A stretch of 64,000 nt of DNA from Pelomonas lactea (GCF_043555885.1 NZ_JBIGHX010000007.1:124001-188000), one strand, 5' to 3'; positions 33,085 through 45,276 are shown, numbered from the stretch's first letter. Notes: a model not told the origin generated them from the sequence alone. Program-made: numbers and translations.

Positions 33085-34174
33085 CGCCCGGCTCTACATC
33101 GGGCTGATGTCGGGCACCTCGCTCGACGGCATCGACGGGGTTCTCTTCGACGCCAGCCGGCTGGCCGTCACGGGCCATGTCCACACCCCCTTCCTGCCGG
33201 CGCTGCGCGACGAGCTGCTCGCGCTGAACACGCCGGGCGACAACGAACTGCACCGCGCCGCGCTGGCGGCCAACGCCGTCGCACGCGGCTATGCCGACGT
33301 CGTCGCCCAGCTGCTGGAAGCCACCGGCACACGCCGCGAGCAGGTGGCCGCCATCGGCGCCCATGGCCAGACCGTGCGGCACCGCCCCGGCGGTATCGAC
33401 GGCTACACGACGCAGCTGCTGAACGGCGCGCTGCTGGCCGAGCAGGCCGGCATCGATGTCGTCTGCGACCTGCGCAGCCGCGACGTGGCCGCCGGCGGCC
33501 AGGGCGCGCCGCTGGTGCCGGCCTTCCACCGCGCCTGCTTCGGCCTGGCCGGCCAGGACGTGGCCGTGCTGAACCTGGGCGGCATCGCCAACGTCAGCCT
33601 GCTGTTCGCCGATGGCCGCACCGGCGGCTTCGACACCGGCCCGGCCAACTGCCTGATGGACGGCTGGATCGCCCGGCACCGCGGCCTGGCCTTCGACGCC
33701 GACGGCGCCTGGGCCGCGACCGGCCGCGTGCTGCCGGATCTGCTGGCGGCACTGCTGGCCGAGCCTTTCTTCGCGCTGCCGCCGCCCCGGAGCACGGGCC
33801 GCGACCTGTTCCACCTCGGCTGGCTGGACGCGCGACTCACGCCGGGCGCCGCGCCGGCCGACGTGCAGGCCACGCTGCTGGAGCTGACGGCGCGCAGCGC
33901 CGCCGACGCGCTGCGGGCGCAGATGCCCGCCGCGGCCACGCTGATCGCCTGCGGCGGCGGCGCCCGCAACGGCCGGCTGATGCAACGGCTGGGTGAGCTG
34001 CTGCGCGGCGCCCGCGTCAAATCCAGCGCCGCGCTGGGCCTGCCGGTCGATCAGGTGGAGGCGGCAGCCTTCGCGTGGCTGGCGCAATGCTTCAAAGAAA
34101 AACGGCCGGGCAATCTGCCGGCCGTCACGGGAGCCGCGGGCTTGCGGCTCCTGGGTTGCCTGTATCCGGCCTGA
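33062..34174 (+). CDS. anmK: anhydro-N-acetylmuramic acid kinase
   Basis: Phosphorylates 1,6-anhydro-MurNAc to MurNAc-6-phosphate in cytoplasmic murein recycling. The 370-residue product shows the ASKHA-fold kinase landmarks: GLMSGTSLDGID at residues 14-25, GAHGQTVRH near 99-107, LNLGGIANVSL near 178, DTGPANCLMD near 194, and the C-terminal RPGNLPAVTGA. Normal length. It overlaps the upstream M23 gene and is convergent with erpA. Two strong hairpins fall inside its last 75 bases. Confidence 0.97.
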   Translation: MASLRPTDARLYIGLMSGTSLDGIDGVLFDASRLAVTGHVHTPFLPALRDELLALNTPGDNELHRAALAANAVARGYADVVAQLLEATGTRREQVAAIGAHGQTVRHRPGGIDGYTTQLLNGALLAEQAGIDVVCDLRSRDVAAGGQGAPLVPAFHRACFGLAGQDVAVLNLGGIANVSLLFADGRTGGFDTGPANCLMDGWIARHRGLAFDADGAWAATGRVLPDLLAALLAEPFFALPPPRSTGRDLFHLGWLDARLTPGAAPADVQATLLELTARSAADALRAQMPAAATLIACGGGARNGRLMQRLGELLRGARVKSSAALGLPVDQVEAAAFAWLAQCFKEKRPGNLPAVTGAAGLRLLGCLYPA

Positions 34175-34177
34175 TCG

Positions 34178-34540
34178 TCAGACCGAGAAGCTGGACCCGC
34201 AGCCGCAGGTCGTCGTCGCGTTCGGGTTCTTGATGACGAACTGGGCGCCCTGCAGATCTTCCTTGTAGTCAATCTCGGCGCCCATCAGGTACTGCAGACT
34301 CATCGCGTCAATCAGCAGCGTCACGCCGTTCTTCTGCATCTGCGTGTCGTCGTCATTGACGGCCTCGTCGAAGGTGAAGCCGTACTGGAAACCCGAACAG
34401 CCGCCGCCCTGGACGAACACGCGCAGCTTCAGGTCGGGGTTGCCTTCTTCGGCCACCAGGTCACGCACCTTGTCGGCGGCGCTGTCGGTGAAGACCAGGG
34501 GCGCAGGGATGTCGGTGGGGGTGTCAAGCACGGCGCTCAT
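34178..34540 (-). CDS. erpA: iron-sulfur cluster insertion protein ErpA
   Basis: A-type carrier that delivers Fe-S clusters to apoproteins. The 120-residue product has the three conserved cysteines: Cys48 in GGGCSGF and Cys112/Cys114 in TTCGCGSSF. Normal length, with the short N-terminal extension usual in betaproteobacteria. It follows the rplM-rpsI operon on the same strand but behind a terminator, so it probably has its own promoter at 34541-34596. Confidence 0.96.
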   Translation of the reverse strand: MSAVLDTPTDIPAPLVFTDSAADKVRDLVAEEGNPDLKLRVFVQGGGCSGFQYGFTFDEAVNDDDTQMQKNGVTLLIDAMSLQYLMGAEIDYKEDLQGAQFVIKNPNATTTCGCGSSFSV

Positions 34541-34596
34541 GGCGGGCTCCTCAGAATCTGTGCGAAAACGAATAGATGGATTGTCGGCGCAAAAAC

Positions 34597-34622
34597 AAAA
34601 GGCCGCGGTGAAGCGGCCTTTT
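34597..34622 (-). terminator. Rho-independent terminator of rplM-rpsI
   Basis: AAAAGGCCGC and GCGGCCTTTT form a ten-pair stem with a GGTGAA loop; on the minus strand it is followed by a T-rich run (TTTTGTTTTTG). It lies 18 bases after the rpsI stop. Confidence 0.9.
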
Positions 34623-34639
34623 GTGGAGTCGTGAAGCGA

Positions 34640-35032
34640 TTAACGCTTGCTGAACTGCTTGCGGCGACGGGCGCCGTGCAGACCGACCTTCTTACGCTCG
34701 ACTTCACGCGCGTCACGCGTGACGAAGCCGGCACGGCTCAGTTCGGGCTTCAGCGTCGCGTCGTAGTCGATCAGCGCGCGGGTGATGCCCAGGCGCAGCG
34801 CGCCGGCCTGGCCGGACTCGCCGCCACCGTGCACGTTGACCTTGATGTCGAAGGCTTCGCCATTGTTCGTCAGCAGCAGCGGCTGCTTGGCGATCATGAT
34901 GGACGTGCCGCGGCCGAAGTAGCTCTCGATGGGCTTGCCGTTGACGACGATCTGGCCCGTGCCCTTCTTGATGAAGACGCGAGCGACCGACGACTTGCGG
35001 CGGCCAGTGCCGTAATTCCAGTTTCCGATCAT
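34640..35032 (-). CDS. rpsI: 30S ribosomal protein S9
   Basis: Small-subunit protein that contacts P-site tRNA through its C-terminal tail. The 130-residue product opens NWNYGTGRRKSSVARVF and ends in the conserved GARRRKQFSKR. Nine bases after rplM, as in nearly all bacteria. Confidence 0.98.
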   Translation of the reverse strand: MIGNWNYGTGRRKSSVARVFIKKGTGQIVVNGKPIESYFGRGTSIMIAKQPLLLTNNGEAFDIKVNVHGGGESGQAGALRLGITRALIDYDATLKPELSRAGFVTRDAREVERKKVGLHGARRRKQFSKR

Positions 35033-35041
35033 GGCCGTTCC

Positions 35042-35470
35042 TTAGATCTCGAGAGCCTTGGGCTGCTGAGCGGTGTGCGGGTGCGTGGGACCTGCGTAGA
35101 CCTTCAGCTTCTTGACCATGGCGTAACCCAGCGGGCCCTTGGGCAGCATGCCCTTGACGGCCTTCTCCAGCGCGCGGCCGGGGTGCTTGGCTTGCATGTC
35201 CTTGAACTTCGTGGCGTAGATGCCGCCGGGGAAGCCCGAGTGACGGTAGTACACCTTGTCGGTGGCCTTGTTGCCGGTGACACGCAGCTTGTCGGCGTTG
35301 ACGATGACGATGAAATCACCGGTGTCGACGTGAGGCGTGTAAATGGCCTTGTGCTTGCCGCGCAAACGGAGTGCCACTTCGCTGGCAACACGTCCGAGCA
35401 CCTTGTCGGTGGCGTCAATCACAAACCACTCGTGCGTCACTTCGGCCGGCTTGGCGCTGAAGGTCTTCAT
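35042..35470 (-). CDS. rplM: 50S ribosomal protein L13
   Basis: Early-assembly large-subunit protein. The 142-residue product has normal length and the family blocks HEWFVIDATDKVLGRVASE, YTPHVDTGDFIVIVNADK and VKGMLPKGPLG. First gene of the rplM-rpsI operon. Confidence 0.98.
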   Translation of the reverse strand: MKTFSAKPAEVTHEWFVIDATDKVLGRVASEVALRLRGKHKAIYTPHVDTGDFIVIVNADKLRVTGNKATDKVYYRHSGFPGGIYATKFKDMQAKHPGRALEKAVKGMLPKGPLGYAMVKKLKVYAGPTHPHTAQQPKALEI

Positions 35471-35610
35471 GAGAGTTGCTTTCGCTGTGCCGGCCCCTGT
35501 TGGAAAGCCGGCGATGAATGGCTGAAACTGCTGGCCGGCCTCGGTGCTGTGTCTGTTGCACAGCCTCTCAACCGCCCTCTTTCCCGCAGCCTTTGACGGA
35601 AAAGCCGACG

Positions 35611-35616
35611 AGTGTA
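35611..35616 (-). promoter_or_regulatory. possible -10 box of rplM-rpsI
   Basis: On the minus strand TACACT lies about 140 bases before the rplM start, with TTCCAA 17 bases further upstream as a weak -35. A long leader would be consistent with L13-based feedback control, which is known for this operon in other bacteria; that part is inference. Confidence 0.35.
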
Positions 35617-35677
35617 GCAGCGGCGCCCATGGTTTGGAAGCCGCTACCGCGTTAACCTCCGCACAGGATCACCCGCC

Positions 35678-36490
35678 ATGCCCCGCAAGCCCGCTCCCAC
35701 GCCGCCACCCGCCGCCCCGGCCACGGGCTGGGACGAGGTGCTGTCGGCGTTCGGGCCGGACCCGCATCCACCAGCGCCCGTGCCACCGGTCGAGCCCCCC
35801 GCCGACGCCGGCACCGGCCCGCTGGCCACCGCACGCGCGGCGCTGGAGCGGCTGGCCACCTGGGTGCCCATCCGCTCCCTGGCGCGCCGCCACCGCCGCC
35901 GCATCATCGAGCATCTGTTCGCAATGGACGCCCGGGACCGCTACCTGCGCTTCGGCTATGCGGCATCGGACGAGCACATCCGCAAGTACGCGCTGTCGCT
36001 CGATTTCGCACGCGACGAGGTGCTGGGCATCTTCAACCGCCGACTCAGGCTGGTGGCATTGGCCCATCTGGCCTACGGGCAGCCGCTGCCCGGCGACCCG
36101 ACCCGCACGATGGCCGAATTCGGCGTGTCGGTGCTGCCCGAGTCGCGCGGCCGCGGCCTGGGCCGGCGGCTGTTCGAGGCCGCCGCGCTGCACGCCCGCA
36201 ACCGCGGCATCGACACCCTCTTCATCCACGCACTCAGCGAGAACCGGCCGATGCTGCGCATCGCCACGGCGGCCGGCGCTGTCGTTGAGCGCGACGGCAG
36301 CGAGTCCGCGGCCTACCTGCGCCTGCCGCCGGACTCTTTCGGCTCCCAGGTCGAGCAGGCGCTGGAGCGCCATCTGGGCGAACTGGACTTCCAGTTCAAG
36401 CGACAGGCCCGCGTGCTGAACGACTTCGTCGACAGCGTCGCCGAGGTGAAGGCTCATTTCGACGCATCTGGCCGCGCCGCCAAGGAATAA
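35678..36490 (+). CDS. GNAT family N-acetyltransferase
   Basis: Predicted acetyl-CoA-dependent acetyltransferase of 270 residues. A Pro/Ala-rich N-terminal stretch (about 1-60) precedes the GNAT fold; the acetyl-CoA-binding motif A is RGRGLGRRLFEAAALHARNRG near residues 159-179, following the beta-strand EFGVSVLPE. The C-terminal 50 residues after the fold are helical and may dimerise. Substrate unknown. Stands alone with its own promoter region, sharing the 35471-35677 divergent gap with rplM. Confidence 0.85.
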   Translation: MPRKPAPTPPPAAPATGWDEVLSAFGPDPHPPAPVPPVEPPADAGTGPLATARAALERLATWVPIRSLARRHRRRIIEHLFAMDARDRYLRFGYAASDEHIRKYALSLDFARDEVLGIFNRRLRLVALAHLAYGQPLPGDPTRTMAEFGVSVLPESRGRGLGRRLFEAAALHARNRGIDTLFIHALSENRPMLRIATAAGAVVERDGSESAAYLRLPPDSFGSQVEQALERHLGELDFQFKRQARVLNDFVDSVAEVKAHFDASGRAAKE

Positions 36491-36504
36491 GTGACGCGGC
36501 CAAG

Positions 36505-36523
36505 TCCCCCTCAGGCCGGGGGA
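36505..36523 (+). terminator. weak hairpin after the acetyltransferase gene
   Basis: TCCCCC and GGGGGA pair around TCAGGCC, 14 bases after the stop. There is no T-run, so this may be only a stem that protects the 3' end. Confidence 0.3.
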
Positions 36524-36623
36524 ACAGGGGCTAACGAGCAATAGCCTGTCCCTTGATTACGCTACATTGATCTACTAGTGCGCCGCGTGCCTGTCGGCGA
36601 TGCCGCCGAACTCCCCGAGAGAC

Positions 36624-37481
36624 ATGCCGTACGCCATCTACTGGATCGCAGCGCTGGCTGTTTGCGTGCTGGGCCTGGCCATCAGCCTGGTCTGGGCGCT
36701 GCGGCGGCCGGCCTACGCCAACCGTGGCCTTCCTGGCGAGTGGTCGCTCACGGCCAGGCCCGTCTTCACGACCGACGAGCGCCGCGTCTTCCGCCTGCTG
36801 CGCGAGGCGCTGCCCCACCACGTCGTGCTGTCCAAGTTGCCGTTGGTGCGCTTCTGCCAGCCCACCGAGGCCAAGGAAGTGCGCTACTGGTTCGACCTCC
36901 TGGGCGCCTCGCATGTGACCTTCGCCGTCTGCAGCCCCAACGGCCGCGTGCTGGCCGCGATCGACCTGGAAGGCGAGCGCGGCGTCACGCCGCGCAGCCT
37001 GCAGATCAAGCATGCCGTGCTGTCCGCCTGCCGCGTGCGCTACCTGCGCTGCGCGATGGACCAGTTGCCCAGCGTCGCCGAGCTGCAGTTGCTGGTGCCG
37101 CAGGGCAGCAACCCGCGTGGCCCGCTGCCGGCGCCGGCCGCCACGGCCGCCCTGCCGCGCCGCCGCGCCAGCGACGACGAGTTCGGCAGCGACTGGGGCC
37201 AGTTCTCGCAGCCGCTGCCGCTGTGGCAGGACGCCGGCGTCTTCGGCGGCAACGAGCCCCCGGCCTATGCCGAGCCGCGCCAGCCGCGGGCGCAGTCGCC
37301 CTACCCGCATCGCCCGCCGGTCGAGCGCCGCGCGCCGCAGCGCCAGCTGGATGCGGCGCGCTTCAACCCGCGCACGCTGCCGGTGCTGGACGATGCCGAC
37401 GAGGAAGCCATGATGGACGACATCGTGGGCGTCGTCGTCGACGCGCCGCGCTACGCGACCGAGCGCCCCCGCCGCCGCTGA
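36624..37481 (+). CDS. DUF2726 domain membrane protein
   Basis: Protein of 285 residues. One N-terminal membrane segment (about residues 6-25) anchors a DUF2726-like domain (about 45-150): FTTDERRVFRLLREALPHH then VTFAVCSPNGRVLAAIDLEG, a nuclease-like fold by family description. The C-terminal 120 residues are Pro/Arg/Ala-rich and probably disordered. Whether it retains nuclease residues is unclear. Start at ATG 36624 with GAGAG just upstream; an ATG at 36600 is in frame. Confidence 0.65.
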   Translation: MPYAIYWIAALAVCVLGLAISLVWALRRPAYANRGLPGEWSLTARPVFTTDERRVFRLLREALPHHVVLSKLPLVRFCQPTEAKEVRYWFDLLGASHVTFAVCSPNGRVLAAIDLEGERGVTPRSLQIKHAVLSACRVRYLRCAMDQLPSVAELQLLVPQGSNPRGPLPAPAATAALPRRRASDDEFGSDWGQFSQPLPLWQDAGVFGGNEPPAYAEPRQPRAQSPYPHRPPVERRAPQRQLDAARFNPRTLPVLDDADEEAMMDDIVGVVVDAPRYATERPRRR

Positions 37482-37516
37482 ACCGCTGACCGCGGCCGAC
37501 CGGCGACACTCGCCGG

Positions 37517-38575
37517 ATGCACCACGCGACCCCTGACCTCAGCTTCGGCGACCTGACGCCGGAGTTCATGCTCGACGCCCTGGACGCCGCCGGCCTGCGC
37601 GCCGACGGTCGGATGCTGCAGCTCAACTCCTTCGAGAACCGCGTGCTGCAGGTCCACCTGGAGGACGACCGCCCCGGCCGCGGCGTGGGCGTCGCCAAGT
37701 TCTACCGGCCGGGCCGCTGGAGCGACGCGCAGATCCTGGAGGAGCACGCCTTCGCCGCCGAACTGGCCGCCGCCGAGGTGCCCGTTGCCGCGCCGTGGCT
37801 GCTGGACGGCGACACCACGCTGTTCCATCACCAGGGCCAGCGCCTGGCCGTCACGCCGCGCCAGGGCGGTCGCGGGCCGGAGCTGGAGGACCCCGAGGTG
37901 CTGCGCTGGATAGGCCGGCTGCTGGCGCGGCTGCACGGCGTGGGCCGCCAGCGGCCGTTCGCCGCGCGGCTGTCCTGGGCCAGCGCCGCGCCGGCCCAGG
38001 CAGCGCGGGACTGGCTGATGCACAACGACGCGATCCCGCCCGAGATCGCCCCCAGCTGGGACGACGCCGCGCGCCGCTGCATCGACGCCATCCAGGCCGC
38101 CTTCGACAGCCTGCCCGACCTGCCGCTGACGCGGCTGCACGGCGACTGCCACCCCGGCAACATCCTGTGGACGCCCGACCGCGGGCCGCATTTCGTCGAC
38201 CTGGACGACGCCGTCATGGGCCCGGTCATGCAGGACCTGTGGATGCTGCTGCCGGGCGAGCCCGATGCCGCCCGCCAGCTGCTCAACGCCGTGCTGGACG
38301 GCTACGAGCAGATCGCCGAGTTCGACGACCGCGAGCTGCGCCTCATCGAGCCGCTGCGCACGATGCGCATGATCCACCACAGCGCCTGGCTGGCGCGCCG
38401 CTGGGGCGACCCGGCCTTCCCGCTGGCCTTCCCGTGGTTCGGCTCGCCCAACTACTGGCTGGACCAGGTCGCCAAGCTGCGCGAGCAGCTGGAGGCCATG
38501 CGCCCCAAGGACGCGCCGCCCACCCTCACGCGGGACGAGGACGCCGTGGACTTTGACGGCGACGGGTTCGCCTGA
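37517..38575 (+). CDS. serine/threonine protein kinase, SrkA/RdoA (YihE) family
   Basis: Aminoglycoside-phosphotransferase-fold kinase of 352 residues. The catalytic loop HGDCHPGNILW lies near residues 210-220 and the metal-binding DLDDAVMGP near 233-241; the N-terminal lobe contains LNSFENRVLQV and VAKFYRPGRW, typical of SrkA/RdoA proteins, which protect cells under envelope stress. Length close to the family norm. Thirty-six bases after the DUF2726 gene, so possibly cotranscribed. Confidence 0.9.
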   Translation: MHHATPDLSFGDLTPEFMLDALDAAGLRADGRMLQLNSFENRVLQVHLEDDRPGRGVGVAKFYRPGRWSDAQILEEHAFAAELAAAEVPVAAPWLLDGDTTLFHHQGQRLAVTPRQGGRGPELEDPEVLRWIGRLLARLHGVGRQRPFAARLSWASAAPAQAARDWLMHNDAIPPEIAPSWDDAARRCIDAIQAAFDSLPDLPLTRLHGDCHPGNILWTPDRGPHFVDLDDAVMGPVMQDLWMLLPGEPDAARQLLNAVLDGYEQIAEFDDRELRLIEPLRTMRMIHHSAWLARRWGDPAFPLAFPWFGSPNYWLDQVAKLREQLEAMRPKDAPPTLTRDEDAVDFDGDGFA

Positions 38576-38585
38576 CGCCTGAGCC

Positions 38586-38972
38586 CTAACGCCAGCTCGC
38601 CGGCGTCTCGTTGGTCGCCACCGTCACATCGGCGCGGCTGGCATCCAGCGGCCGGATCTCCAGGGTCAGCCCGAACTGCAGGCAGGGGTTCTCGGCCGCG
38701 ATGGCCGCCGCCTGCGCCAGCGACTCGGCGACGATGAACCAGTAGCCGCCCACCCACTCCTTGGTCTCGGCAAACGGGCCGTCGGTGATGAGCCCGCCCC
38801 TGGCGACGATGCGGCAGCCCGGCTCCAGCCGGCTGCCGGGCTTGAGCCGCCCCTGCGCCAGGCCCTGCTCGTACCAGACGTAGAAGGCGTCGATGGCCGC
38901 CTGCACGGCCTGCGGGCTGGCGTCTTCGTTCCACTGGCCACGGGACAGCACCAGGTAGTCGTTCATCGGCAT
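38586..38972 (-). CDS. YCII-related domain protein
   Basis: Small protein of 128 residues of the YCII-related/DGPF family: the signature ITDGPFAETKEWVGGYW is near residues 63-79. Members are often found with ECF sigma factors but the biochemical role is not established. Start at ATG 38972 with GGAG nine bases upstream. Divergent from the imuA cassette, so the LexA box at 39062-39077 lies in their shared control region. Confidence 0.85.
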   Translation of the reverse strand: MPMNDYLVLSRGQWNEDASPQAVQAAIDAFYVWYEQGLAQGRLKPGSRLEPGCRIVARGGLITDGPFAETKEWVGGYWFIVAESLAQAAAIAAENPCLQFGLTLEIRPLDASRADVTVATNETPASWR

Positions 38973-39061
38973 CGGCAAATCTCCGGGAGTTGGGGGCGGG
39001 CAGCACACGGCACCCGAGGCAGGAATGCTAGCGGGCGACCAAGGTCGATAGTCGGAAAATA

Positions 39062-39077
39062 CTGGATATACATACAG
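39062..39077. promoter_or_regulatory. LexA (SOS) box upstream of imuA
   Basis: CTGGATATACATACAG fits the gammaproteobacterial/betaproteobacterial LexA consensus CTG-N10-CAG with an AT-rich centre, and lies within longer perfect 7-base arms AATACTG and CAGTATT. It is 62 bases before the imuA ATG. SOS control of imuA-imuB-dnaE2 is well known, so this is a strong operator. Confidence 0.92.
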
Positions 39078-39139
39078 TATTGTGGTCTCATCCAGGCTCC
39101 GCTTTCTTCCCCGTCGCCTTTGGTTTCGTCCGCCCGGCC

Positions 39140-40009
39140 ATGCTGTCCGCCCTATCTTCCGCCCCCGCCGCCCTGCCCGTGCCGGGCCTTCCGCCGCAGA
39201 AGGCCTCGCTGGACGCGCCCCTGGACGCCCGCCTGGCAGGCCGGCTGTGGCGCGGCAGCAGCCTGGGCGCCAGCGCCGCGCCCACGCTACCCAGCGGCTT
39301 TGCGGCGCTGGACGCCGAGCTGCCCGGCGGCGGCTGGCCGCTGCAGGCCATCACCGAGCTGCTGACGCCGCAGTCGGGTGTGCTGGAGTGGCGGCTGCTG
39401 GCGCCGGCGCTGCAGCGCTGGTGGGCCGCCCAGGCGCTGCCGGCCGCTGCCCCGGGCCGCCGGGCACGCGCCGCCGCGCCGGCGCTGCGCTCGCTGCTGC
39501 TCATCAACCCGCCACACACGCCGCACCTGCCGGGGCTGCGGGCGCTGGGGCTGCCGCAGGCCGCGCTGATCTGGGTGACTGCCACCGCGCCCGCCCAGCA
39601 GCTGTGGGCCGCCGAACAGGCCATCAAGTCGCGCGTGGCCGTGCTGGCCTGGCTGCCCGAGGCACGGCCGGAGCAGATCCGCCGGCTGCAGGTCAGCGCG
39701 TTGAGCTCGGACGCGCCCGCCTTCCTCGTGCGGCCGGAGCGCGCGGGCCAGCAGTCCTCGGCCGCGCCGCTGCGCCTGGTGGTGCAACCGGGCGACGGCT
39801 GGGCGCTGAACGTGCACCTGCTCAAGCGCCGCGGGCCGGCGCACGAGGGCTGGCTGGAGCTGCCCGCCGTGCCGGGCGCCGTCGAACCCCTGCTGACGGC
39901 GGCCAAGCGCAAGCCCCAGCCGGCACCGGGCCCGGCGCCCTCGCCCGCGCCGGCATCTCCTCCTCTGGAGCGCGCCGATGCGCTGGCTCGCACTGTGCTG
40001 CACGCCTGA
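39140..40009 (+). CDS. imuA: translesion synthesis-associated protein ImuA
   Basis: RecA/SulA-like accessory protein of 289 residues, part of the ImuA-ImuB-DnaE2 mutasome. It shows the family opening LPSGFAALDAELPGGGWP near residues 51-68 (RecA-like but without a true Walker A), LLLINPP and the LPEARPEQIRRLQ region. The last 32 bases overlap imuB. Start at ATG 39140; longer in-frame ATG at 39080 would run through the LexA promoter region and is rejected. Confidence 0.92.
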   Translation: MLSALSSAPAALPVPGLPPQKASLDAPLDARLAGRLWRGSSLGASAAPTLPSGFAALDAELPGGGWPLQAITELLTPQSGVLEWRLLAPALQRWWAAQALPAAAPGRRARAAAPALRSLLLINPPHTPHLPGLRALGLPQAALIWVTATAPAQQLWAAEQAIKSRVAVLAWLPEARPEQIRRLQVSALSSDAPAFLVRPERAGQQSSAAPLRLVVQPGDGWALNVHLLKRRGPAHEGWLELPAVPGAVEPLLTAAKRKPQPAPGPAPSPAPASPPLERADALARTVLHA

Positions 40010-41279
40010 TGCAGCGGCGGATGACGCCCTCGCCTGGCTGGCGCTGAGCTTCACGCCCCGCGTTGCCCGGCTGGAGGAGGCGGTGGTGGCCGAGGTGTCG
40101 GGCAGCCTGCGGCTGTTCCGCGGCGCGCGCGCGCTGCGGTTGCGGCTGCAGGCAGACGCGGTGCGGGCCGGCCTGGCGCTGGGCGCGATGGCCTGGGCCC
40201 CCACCGCGCTGGCGGCGCTGGCGCTGGCGCGCTGCCCCGGCGCGCCGCGGCAGGGCCCGCTCGCGGCCCGGCTGGATGCGCTGCCGCTGGCCGCCCTCAC
40301 GGCCGCGCACGCCCACCACGCGATGCTGGCGCGACTGGGCTGCACGCGGCTGGGCGAGCTGCGCCGGCTGCCCCGCGCCGCGCTGGCCAGGCGCTTCGGC
40401 CCGGCGCTGCTGACGGCGCTGGACCAGGCCTACGGCGACCTGCCCGAAGTGCATGACTGGCTGACGCTGCCCGACCGCTTCGACGCCCGGCTGGAGCTGC
40501 CGTGGCGTGTCGAGCACGCGCCCGTGCTGCTGAGCTTTGCCGAGACGCTGCTGCGCCAGCTCTGCACGTTTCTCGCTGCGCGCCACGCCGGCGTGCGCAC
40601 GCTGCGCCTGGCCTGGCAGCACGACGCGATGCGCGCGCGTGACGTGGCCGGCAGCGGCGAGCTGACCGTGGCCACCGCCGACACGACGCGCGACCTGCAG
40701 CGACTGACGCGCCTGCTGGGCGAGCACCTGGCGCGCACGACGCTGGCCGCGCCGGCCGGCGAGATCACGCTCAGCGCCGACACGCTGCTGCCGCTGCAGG
40801 AAGGCAGCCACAGCCTGCTGCCCGGCCCGTCCGACCCGGCCGAGCGCGCGACGACGCACGCGCTGCTGGAGCGGCTGTCGGTGCGGCTGGGTGCCGATCA
40901 CGTCCGCGAGGGCCGGCTGCAGGAAGACCACCGCCTGGACCGCATGCAGCGCTGGCTGCCCTGGCCCGCGCCCGCGTCGCCGCCCGTGCGCCCGCCGCCC
41001 GGGCCGCAGCCCACCTGGCTGGTGGAGCCGCCGCTGCCGCTGCGCTGCGATGCACGGGAGCAGCCGACGTACTGCGGCGCGCTGGCGCGCATCAGCGGGC
41101 CGCACCGCGTGGAGGCCGGCTGGTGGGACGGCCCGGGCCAGCTGCAGACACGCGACTACTACGTCTACCGCAGCGCGGCGCGCGGGCTGCTGTGGGTCTA
41201 TCACGAGCGGCTGTCGGCCACCGAGTCGGCCCGCCAGCGGGCCACGTCGGGCTGGTTCCTGCATGGGGTGTTCGCATGA
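39978..41279 (+). CDS. imuB: ImuB, Y-family polymerase-like protein
   Basis: Y-family DNA-polymerase homologue of 433 residues that acts as adaptor between the beta clamp and DnaE2. It keeps the little-finger and thumb-like regions (LARLGCTRLGELRRLPRAALARRFG near 115-135) but the N-terminus lacks the acidic catalytic residues of active Y-family enzymes, as is normal for ImuB. Ends with TSGWFLHGVFA. It overlaps imuA and is 19 bases ahead of dnaE2. Confidence 0.92.
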   Translation: MRWLALCCTPDAAADDALAWLALSFTPRVARLEEAVVAEVSGSLRLFRGARALRLRLQADAVRAGLALGAMAWAPTALAALALARCPGAPRQGPLAARLDALPLAALTAAHAHHAMLARLGCTRLGELRRLPRAALARRFGPALLTALDQAYGDLPEVHDWLTLPDRFDARLELPWRVEHAPVLLSFAETLLRQLCTFLAARHAGVRTLRLAWQHDAMRARDVAGSGELTVATADTTRDLQRLTRLLGEHLARTTLAAPAGEITLSADTLLPLQEGSHSLLPGPSDPAERATTHALLERLSVRLGADHVREGRLQEDHRLDRMQRWLPWPAPASPPVRPPPGPQPTWLVEPPLPLRCDAREQPTYCGALARISGPHRVEAGWWDGPGQLQTRDYYVYRSAARGLLWVYHERLSATESARQRATSGWFLHGVFA

Positions 41280-41298
41280 CGCCCGCCGGGAGGCACCG

Positions 41299-44670
<3,372 letters not shown>

Positions 44671-44689
44671 GTGGGCCGTCCAGGCCCAC
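44671..44689 (+). terminator. hairpin after dnaE2
   Basis: GTGGGCC and GGCCCAC form a perfect 7-pair stem with a GTCCA loop, beginning at the base after the dnaE2 stop. No T-run follows. Confidence 0.45.
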
Positions 44690-44759
44690 AAAGACGAAGG
44701 CCGCGCGTCTTGCGACTTCGACGGCAGCGCCGACTTGGACTCCGGCGCGCCCCTGTCGG

Positions 44760-45227
44760 TCACAGCCCAAGTTCGGTCAACCCCGGGTGGTCATCCGGGC
44801 GGCGGCCCAGCGGCCAGTGGAACTTGCGGTCCTCGGCCTTGATCGGCCGGTCATTGATGCTCGCGTGGCGATGCGTCATCAGGCCCTGGTCGTCGAACTC
44901 CCAATTCTCGTTGCCATGACTGCGGAACCAGTTGCCGGCGTCATCGTGCCATTCGTAGACGAAGCGCACGGCGATGCGATGACCCTCGAAGGCCCAGAGT
45001 TCCTTGATCAGGCGGTAGTCCAGTTCACGCGCCCACTTGCGCTCCAGCAGCGCCTGCGCTTCGGCGCGCCCGCGCGGGAACTCCGCCCGGTTGCGCCAGA
45101 CGGTGTCCGGGCTGTAGGCCAGCACGATGCGTGCGGGGTCGCGGCTGTTCCAGCCGTCTTCGGCCAGGCGGATCTTCTGGATCGCGGTTTCTCGGCTGAA
45201 GGGAGGCAGCGGGGGGCGGGTGTCCAT
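44760..45227 (-). CDS. DUF1348 / nuclear transport factor 2-like protein
   Basis: Protein of 155 residues with the NTF2/SnoaL-like cone fold expected for DUF1348: DGWNSRDPARIVLAYSPDT then VWRNRAEFPRGRAEAQALL and the NENWEFDDQGLMTHRHASIND block. Function unknown; often near transcription regulators and redox genes. Start at ATG 45227; a TTG at 45242 is in frame. It is divergent from a TetR gene and has two operator palindromes in the shared promoter region, so the regulator probably represses both. Confidence 0.85.
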   Translation of the reverse strand: MDTRPPLPPFSRETAIQKIRLAEDGWNSRDPARIVLAYSPDTVWRNRAEFPRGRAEAQALLERKWARELDYRLIKELWAFEGHRIAVRFVYEWHDDAGNWFRSHGNENWEFDDQGLMTHRHASINDRPIKAEDRKFHWPLGRRPDDHPGLTELGL

Positions 45228-45276
45228 GGCGGAGGCTTTCAAGAGGAGGTCAGGAGGAGCCGCAGACCGGCGGCAC

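Noticed and set aside
36505..36523. Third copy of the REP-like palindrome
   Set aside because: Arms are C/G-runs with different loop and flanks; no core similarity to the two repeat copies.
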